A DNA stretch of 29,543 bases, taken from the IMG/VR virus record IMGVR_UViG_3300042445_001030, positions 1-29,543 of that record. One strand, written 5' to 3'. The stretch is from a virus. Below the pieces are notes generated by a model that made no database searches, had not been told where the DNA came from, and saw only the letters and a list, made by a program, of their open reading frames with translations. Below are positions 24,605 to 29,543 of the stretch, one piece after another (position 1 is the stretch's first letter; each line of letters begins with the position of its first letter). The position numbers and the translations under genes are program-made.

Positions 24605-25531
24605 TTATGTCGCTGAAATCACTGCTAGACTATATATTGGACTAGATATTGTAAATGATCCTGTGGGTTGTAGACTACCTGATGCTTTTAATTCTTCCAC
24701 TATAAGACTCAGTGTCCCGTCGACTACTCCCGATGCTGGATTAGTTCCAGCTGGAAATCCAGAAATCACATCCGGGTCTACATAGTCATCTTTCCATGTA
24801 ATCCTAAATGTTAATACTGTAGCACCACCCACTGAATTATTTGGAACATCACACTTGGCAGCTATCTGATAATAGTTAGCGGAATACGGTGTACTGTTGT
24901 TTAATTGGTAAAATTCACCGCCGGTGTAGGTGTTGGTCAACGTATAAAAATTGATGTTAAGAGGTGTGTTAGCGCCAAAGCTCTGTGTTCCTGCTTGGCT
25001 TAGTGTATTAGTCCATGCATTGTTCTGCGAAGTTGCAGAACCGTCAGTCCTAGTGCTGGTAAATCTTATCTTGCCGCCACTATTAAAAAAGTATCTAGCA
25101 TCATCGGCTGTAGCAAAACTAACTGTGAGCTCTGTGGTGGCCGATACCGACCAGCTAGTACTGAAAGTTCTAGTGGCTTTAGTAGATAAAATAGATTGGC
25201 CGTTGCCTATGTTAAATCTGTTCGCTGTGGCATTAGTTGCCACAAACTCAAAATTAAAATTAGGATGACCTGCACCATATCGAATCGCGGCTGGTGCTGG
25301 TGCAACTTCGGCTAGATTAGGAGCGACTCCATCTTGATGTACTTTTATATTAAAAAGATCGTAGCGTAAAGCTTCCCACTGTGCTTTGGTTATTATATTT
25401 CCCGAAAACACAGCGGCACTTTGTATAGTCTGCCCGTATCCTCGATTTCCTGAACCGGAACCTAGGACATCTATAATTTGGTTGCGTATGCTGTTATACT
25501 GCGTAGCAGCAATTTGGGCTCCGGTAGTCAT
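24605..25531 (-). CDS. tail fibre-associated structural protein, paralogue of the adhesin C-terminus
   Basis: A 308-residue structural protein. Shared blocks with the C-terminal half of the next gene: NSIRNQIIDVLGSGSGNRGYG, split here as NSIRNQIIDV and LGSGSGNRGYG; YFFNSGGKIRFTS; SQNNAW; and a C-terminal LEVEELKASGSLQP-type stretch (LIVEELKASGSLQPTG). It lacks the glycine-rich front. The start ATG directly follows the stop of the upstream fibre gene (TAAATG). Likely role: a receptor-facing or connector part of the fibre. Confidence 0.75.
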   Translation of the reverse strand: MTTGAQIAATQYNSIRNQIIDVLGSGSGNRGYGQTIQSAAVFSGNIITKAQWEALRYDLFNIKVHQDGVAPNLAEVAPAPAAIRYGAGHPNFNFEFVATNATANRFNIGNGQSILSTKATRTFSTSWSVSATTELTVSFATADDARYFFNSGGKIRFTSTRTDGSATSQNNAWTNTLSQAGTQSFGANTPLNINFYTLTNTYTGGEFYQLNNSTPYSANYYQIAAKCDVPNNSVGGATVLTFRITWKDDYVDPDVISGFPAGTNPASGVVDGTLSLIVEELKASGSLQPTGSFTISSPIYSLAVISAT

Positions 25532-27322
25532 TTATAAAATCACCGCTTCTACTAATTTTGTACCTGTATCGCTATTGCTTTCTAATGCAATGGCAAATAC
25601 TTCGCTTGAATGATGCACCCCCACTGTGGCACATCCGTCATTGGCAGCTATTAGATTATCTCCTTTTTTAACAGAACCGATTACCTTAACTGGAACACGA
25701 CCTTTTAGAGCAACGTAAACGCCACCTTCTAAATCCTTGTTCATCATGTAAGCTGGATTGGTACTAATTACCCCGATCGCTCGTTTACCCCATGTACTTG
25801 CAGTAACTTCTTTTTCGCCGCCAATAATCATAACTGTGCCAGCAGCGTATTCCGCATCTGGTAGATACTTTTCAGCTAAGTCAGCGTATTGAGCTGCGGT
25901 AGCAGTACCTTGGAACAAATTAGCTTCCATGTTTCCGCTAGCATCTCTGGCTGCTATGCTGTAGGGTGTTGCTGTGGTCTTTGCTGACCTGTATTGTGTA
26001 CTAGCCGATGCTGAATTCCATGCATCGTCGGTGGCAGCATTGTTTATTCTTAATCTTTCTGATTTACTAGCAACACCATAGAAGTTGTTTGCATATAAAT
26101 CGCCTGAAGAATCTCTAATAGGAATGCTGACTTCGCCGGCTGGTATGCTGATCGATGGAGAATAGTTAGTTAATTTACTGGAATTTGATGCTGTACCATT
26201 TAAATTTCCATCAACTGCTCCGAACAAGTTTCCTCTAATTGTAGCACCATCATAACCTATCTGCTTAGTGGCTGCATTGATCATTAGTGTGGTATCAGTT
26301 GCTCTAAGATTTCCGGTATGTACTCCAGTAATATCACCAGTTACATTGCCTGTTAGATTGCCATTAAATGTACCTGCGTACACAGTGTTCCATCTTAACA
26401 GCGCAGTACCTAGATTAAACGAATTATTGCTGCCCGGAACAACTCCGTTAGCAGTCATTATAGCAACATCTCGTTCGTCAGTACCTTCAGCTACTGTTAT
26501 TCTAAATATAATATCATTGCCTAACCTATTTTCAACAATAACTTCATCTCCGTTTTCTACACGGATTCTTAGATCATTGCCATCTCCAACTTGCAGTCCT
26601 GGGTCTTTGAAACCAATTTCGTTGTCAAAAACAATGGCGCCTTTTTGCACAAAATTAGCAGCGTCAACGCCACCTAGTTTAAGTGCATTTGATGCTGTTC
26701 CCCAATAGACATAGTCATCACTAGAAACCCCCACGGAGTTGGTCTTTGCTATAGTGATACCTTTCTTGATCAAGGTAAAATCTTCGATAGGATTCACTGT
26801 GCTGTTGAGTGTAAATGCGTCTGGACTGACCACTGCAATGGTTTTACCGCCGGTAATCAGTTTCATTATTGAGTGGTTGTTGTTCAGAGAGTCTTTAACT
26901 ACCACTGCACTAACCACCGAAGCTCCTAGTTCCGGACTAGCTTCTGGTCCGACTAATACGAACTCTGTGCCCGACCATGTATAAAGCTGTTGTGCTGAAC
27001 TATCCCACCAAAATTCACCTGTTCCTAATCCGCTAGGCGCAGTAGAGCTTACTTCAGCTCCGCTAGCTACCTTGAATTTAGAACCATCATAGAATTTTAG
27101 TTTTTTATTTCCGCTGTCATACCATATTTGACCCGAAATTTTCTTAGGCGGTGCACTGGTATTTGCAAAATTTTCTAGTAAATGTAAGAAATTTTCGTTC
27201 TGTACTTCACCGTATCCTGCATAGTTTTTACCTACGAATCGTAAATCCGTAGTTGTGTCAATAGTACCGTCTTCGACTGATACTAAAAATGTTCCATTAA
27301 ATTTATCTACTTGGTATGCCAT
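25532..27322 (-). CDS. tail fibre protein
   Basis: A 596-residue fibre. The N-terminus (about 1-135) has two WYD/WWD-type repeats (IWYDSGNKKLKFYDGSKF and FWWDSSAQQLYTWSGTEF), the middle has many FNGNLTGNVTGDITG and RDSSGDLYANNF repeats typical of elongated phage fibres, and the C-terminal about 115 residues (from YLPDAEYAAGTVMIIGG) form a beta-domain common at the ends of marine phage fibres. A late-type AATAAATA lies 24 bases before the ATG. Confidence 0.85.
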   Translation of the reverse strand: MAYQVDKFNGTFLVSVEDGTIDTTTDLRFVGKNYAGYGEVQNENFLHLLENFANTSAPPKKISGQIWYDSGNKKLKFYDGSKFKVASGAEVSSTAPSGLGTGEFWWDSSAQQLYTWSGTEFVLVGPEASPELGASVVSAVVVKDSLNNNHSIMKLITGGKTIAVVSPDAFTLNSTVNPIEDFTLIKKGITIAKTNSVGVSSDDYVYWGTASNALKLGGVDAANFVQKGAIVFDNEIGFKDPGLQVGDGNDLRIRVENGDEVIVENRLGNDIIFRITVAEGTDERDVAIMTANGVVPGSNNSFNLGTALLRWNTVYAGTFNGNLTGNVTGDITGVHTGNLRATDTTLMINAATKQIGYDGATIRGNLFGAVDGNLNGTASNSSKLTNYSPSISIPAGEVSIPIRDSSGDLYANNFYGVASKSERLRINNAATDDAWNSASASTQYRSAKTTATPYSIAARDASGNMEANLFQGTATAAQYADLAEKYLPDAEYAAGTVMIIGGEKEVTASTWGKRAIGVISTNPAYMMNKDLEGGVYVALKGRVPVKVIGSVKKGDNLIAANDGCATVGVHHSSEVFAIALESNSDTGTKLVEAVIL

Positions 27323-27345
27323 GTGTTAACTCCGCCCGGTTCTTG

Positions 27346-27353
27346 TATTTATT
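27346..27353 (-). promoter_or_regulatory. late-type promoter of the second fibre gene
   Basis: AATAAATA on the - strand in the 35-base gap upstream of the fibre ATG at 27322. It differs from the T4 consensus at the first base; the relaxed NATAAATA form is known from cyanophages. Confidence 0.6.
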
Positions 27354-27357
27354 CGCT

Positions 27358-27714
27358 TTAAACTATACGGGACGCAGCAGCATCTCGTAATCTTTCTAAT
27401 TCTAAGTATTGTGAGTCTGTCAAACTAGGAGTAATTCCCAGTGATTTTTGTCTGAGATGCCTTAAAACTTTCCAATCCGTCGATCTCAAAAACTCTAATT
27501 CTATACCATTTTGCAGTTCAATTTCTCGATGACTGAGTATTTCAGCAGCGACAGCAACTACAGAGCTTGTCGAAACATCATAGACGTGGGTTTGATCCAT
27601 GATTTTTTGAAAATCCTGATCAGATATAGTTTTAATCAATACCGTAGAAGGTACTGATGGATTATAATTTAATATATTAATTACTTTATTATCTTCTATA
27701 CAAACGTAGTACAT
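27358..27714 (-). CDS. tail fibre assembly-like protein
   Basis: A 118-residue protein between two fibre genes. Its C-terminal half (about 62-118: REIELQNGIELEFLRSTDW, then KVLRHLRQKSLG and YLELERLRDAAASRIV) matches the pattern of phage tail-fibre assembly chaperones, with the 'TDW-K-x-x-R' signature and a final helix. The N-terminal strands (MYYVCIEDNKVINIL) are less typical. Position between fibre genes supports the call. Confidence 0.65.
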   Translation of the reverse strand: MYYVCIEDNKVINILNYNPSVPSTVLIKTISDQDFQKIMDQTHVYDVSTSSVVAVAAEILSHREIELQNGIELEFLRSTDWKVLRHLRQKSLGITPSLTDSQYLELERLRDAAASRIV

Positions 27715-27718
27715 ATTT

Positions 27719-29543
27719 TTAACTCCATACCGCTAGCCAATTGGCTGCTGGTGTTGATCGTTGCTCTGTGTTTTGCACATAAACTCGTATTCTATCGCTA
27801 AGATATGAATATGTACATCTCAATGAATCGTCTCCGTTTACTCCACCTGCAAAATGTATTACATGAATGGAAGGTATAAATGCCACAATATTACCCATGG
27901 ATTTACCAGACGGAGGAAATACATCAAAAAAGTTGGCTCCGTTATTGAAACTGCCTACTTGGTTAGTAAATCCAGCGGTGCTGTAGTTAGCTCCGGAGAT
28001 TATTGTGTAGTTGGTAGATATTGTTATGTTTCCAGTACCATCAAACGGTACACCGTTAATAGTATACGCGGTTTGTAGCCTAGTAGCAGATGTAGCGTTT
28101 CCAAGTAATGTCGCAGTTATGTTAGTGGCACTAAATCCGCCTGTTGAATCTCTAGCAACTACTTTATTTGCTGTGCTTGCTGATGTTGCATCTACAGAGA
28201 TAGTGGTAGCTATCTGTGTATTATAAGAACTAACATCTCCCCCAACTGTGGTTAACACCAAATAACTGTCTGATGTTTTCTTTGTTAGATTAGAGAAAAT
28301 TTGATTTTCCCATTGGATAGTGTTTCCGGATCCGGCTTTTAAAACCTGTCCAGTTGTACCTACTGGTAGAAGCGCAGTTGTACCGATTGCTGTTTGATAT
28401 GGTATTGCACCTGCGCCGCCACCTGCTATGTTTGTTGCTGTGGTTGCCGAAGTCGCTGTGGTTGCATTTCCTAAGAAATTGTTGGCATAGATATTATTAA
28501 ATTTATATCCAGTAATTCCTAGATTGGTGGTGTTGTCTCCGATTATAGCTGGAGCATTTGGGCCGCCTAATGCTAGGGATCTAGCAGAATTAACAAATGA
28601 AACATCCGGTCCAGTCTCACCCATATCAAAATTTAATGTTCCAGTAAAGGATCTGATAGTCGGAGTTGACGAATCAACTAAAATTCTCAACGAGCTTCCT
28701 ACACCCAATGTGATACCAGCATCAGCAACATTTAAAGAATTCAATGTTCCGACTTGTTGAAGGTTGGATGTTAAGACTGTGTTAGCAATATAAGTACCAA
28801 TTAATGTCTGTGCATTAGCGGCCACTGTTATATTTTCAGTTCCATTAAACAAAACACCATTTATAGTTCTTGGTGTTTGTAATTGCGTGGCAGAAAATGC
28901 ATTTCCAGATAACGTAGCTCCGATAAAATTGTTGGCTGTTATTACATCAAACGAACTTGTTCCAGATACTGCTGTCACGTTGCCTGTTAGATTACCTATG
29001 AAATTAGCTGTTATAGTACTGGCTGAAAACCCGCCTTCACTATTTCTTGCTACAACTTTACCTATGACATTAGAGGGAGTTGCGTCAACTGCCCAAGTCG
29101 ACGGCGCAGATCCATCAAAATTATCTCCTAGTATATACGCACCTTTGGTGAGATAATTTGTAGTAGATGATTTTATTGTTATATCTGTTTGTCCGTCAAA
29201 CCCAATGCCATTTATTAATCTTGTTGTTTCTAATCTTGTTGCTCTATCTGCACGACCAGTTAAGTTTGATTTAATGCCTGCAGAAGTTGACATCGTCAAC
29301 CCGATTGCCAAACTACTAAATCCGGAAATTGAATTACCTACTGCTGGAGTGAATGCTTTATTAGATATAATCCCTAATACTGTATCATCTACTGTTAAAA
29401 ATATAACAGGATTAGTATTGCCATCAGAATCAATCAGTGTTCCGGACCTAGTTCTTGTTTCGCCGAACCCTTCGGCATTTTCTGGTCCTATAAATACCCA
29501 TCGATCTCCATTATATACATGTAAGCTATTTGTCGGAGATTTA
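27719..29543 (-). CDS. long tail fibre protein, 5' end beyond window
   Basis: The frame is open to the window edge: 607 residues are visible and the N-terminus lies beyond. The visible N-terminal part (NSLHVYNGDRWVFIGPENA) matches the WYD-type repeats of the other fibre. At least three TINGV-x-FDGT-x-NIT repeats (LINGIGFDGQTDIT, TINGVLFNGTENIT, TINGVPFDGTGNIT) alternate with FxGNLTGNVT repeats; the C-terminal part (about 520-607) ends in a receptor-facing-type domain. A TTG at 29311 is sometimes a plausible start, but the upstream in-frame fibre repeat shows that it is internal. Confidence 0.83.
   Translation of the reverse strand, partial: KSPTNSLHVYNGDRWVFIGPENAEGFGETRTRSGTLIDSDGNTNPVIFLTVDDTVLGIISNKAFTPAVGNSISGFSSLAIGLTMSTSAGIKSNLTGRADRATRLETTRLINGIGFDGQTDITIKSSTTNYLTKGAYILGDNFDGSAPSTWAVDATPSNVIGKVVARNSEGGFSASTITANFIGNLTGNVTAVSGTSSFDVITANNFIGATLSGNAFSATQLQTPRTINGVLFNGTENITVAANAQTLIGTYIANTVLTSNLQQVGTLNSLNVADAGITLGVGSSLRILVDSSTPTIRSFTGTLNFDMGETGPDVSFVNSARSLALGGPNAPAIIGDNTTNLGITGYKFNNIYANNFLGNATTATSATTATNIAGGGAGAIPYQTAIGTTALLPVGTTGQVLKAGSGNTIQWENQIFSNLTKKTSDSYLVLTTVGGDVSSYNTQIATTISVDATSASTANKVVARDSTGGFSATNITATLLGNATSATRLQTAYTINGVPFDGTGNITISTNYTIISGANYSTAGFTNQVGSFNNGANFFDVFPPSGKSMGNIVAFIPSIHVIHFAGGVNGDDSLRCTYSYLSDRIRVYVQNTEQRSTPAANWLAVWS

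Noticed and set aside
26268-26708. 146-residue open frame on the + strand
   Set aside because: Antisense shadow of the fibre gene, hydrophobic and repetitive because of the fibre repeats; no translation signals.
27719-29311. Fibre gene starting at the TTG at 29311
   Set aside because: The same frame stays open upstream to the window edge and encodes another fibre-type repeat with no stop, so the start is beyond the window.
29462-29476. GC-rich 6-bp hairpin with a 3-base loop
   Set aside because: It lies in the fibre coding sequence and no T run follows on the coding strand, so it is not a convincing terminator.
29489-29496. TATAAATA on the + strand
   Set aside because: It lies inside the coding sequence of a - strand fibre gene and has no + strand gene after it within the window, so it is probably chance.
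1-29543. tRNA, CRISPR array, transposon or integrase
   Set aside because: Gaps between genes are very short (mostly under 60 bases) and no cloverleaf, regular direct repeat, inverted terminal repeat or recombinase motif was seen by eye; no computed search was possible.

Overview
This window looks like part of a T4-like marine myovirus (cyanophage or pelagiphage type). The support is the very dense packing of small genes with ATGA or TAATG overlaps, T4-type late promoters (TATAAATA), a FEN-type 5'-3' exonuclease, the folE/queE pair common in these phages, and late tail-fibre genes next to glycosyltransferases and radical SAM enzymes. The DNA is AT-rich. I see no rRNA, tRNA, CRISPR array, IS element or integrase. 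The host cannot be named from this sequence.

Region 1 (1-7140, + strand) reads as an early/middle nucleotide-metabolism and replication block. It holds folE (GTP cyclohydrolase I), a run of overlapping small genes, queE (7-carboxy-7-deazaguanine synthase), a coiled-coil protein, the exonuclease and two unknown proteins. The small genes include a mini-protein with a CDGSH-like iron-sulfur motif, an MBD4-like mismatch DNA glycosylase, a cupin, a xanthine/guanine-type phosphoribosyltransferase, a one-helix membrane protein and an AbrB-fold protein. FolE and QueE catalyse steps towards preQ0, so modified (7-deazaguanine) DNA is the likely theme; queD, queC and a base-inserting transglycosylase are not in the window.

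Region 2 (7141-9338, + strand) is a short late block of unknown conserved genes. It begins at a late promoter overlapped by an 11-bp hairpin that carries the first gene's start codon, as in the T4 lysozyme gene. A second late promoter sits almost on top of another start codon. The block ends at a strong UACG-loop terminator buried in the 3' end of the convergent gene.

Region 3 (9328-22555, - strand) is one coupled operon of 13 genes behind a single late promoter at 22548-22555. In transcription order it encodes a conserved unknown protein, two GT-A-like glycosyltransferases, an unknown protein, two paralogous DxD glycosyltransferases, two radical SAM proteins with an N-terminal four-cysteine (twitch-like) module, a glycosyltransferase-like protein, an SGNH hydrolase, another glycosyltransferase-like protein, a B12-type radical SAM protein and a UDP-sugar 6-dehydrogenase. 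This is the most interesting unit: a late-expressed glycan-building and radical-chemistry pathway whose target (tail fibres, capsid or host surface) is unknown.

Region 4 (22578-29543, - strand) holds tail-fibre and adhesin genes: a long fibre truncated by the window edge, a tail-fibre-assembly-like protein, a second fibre behind its own late promoter, and two tandem paralogous adhesins, one with a glycine-rich front half. Region 4 lies immediately upstream of the glycan operon on the same strand, consistent with joint late expression.
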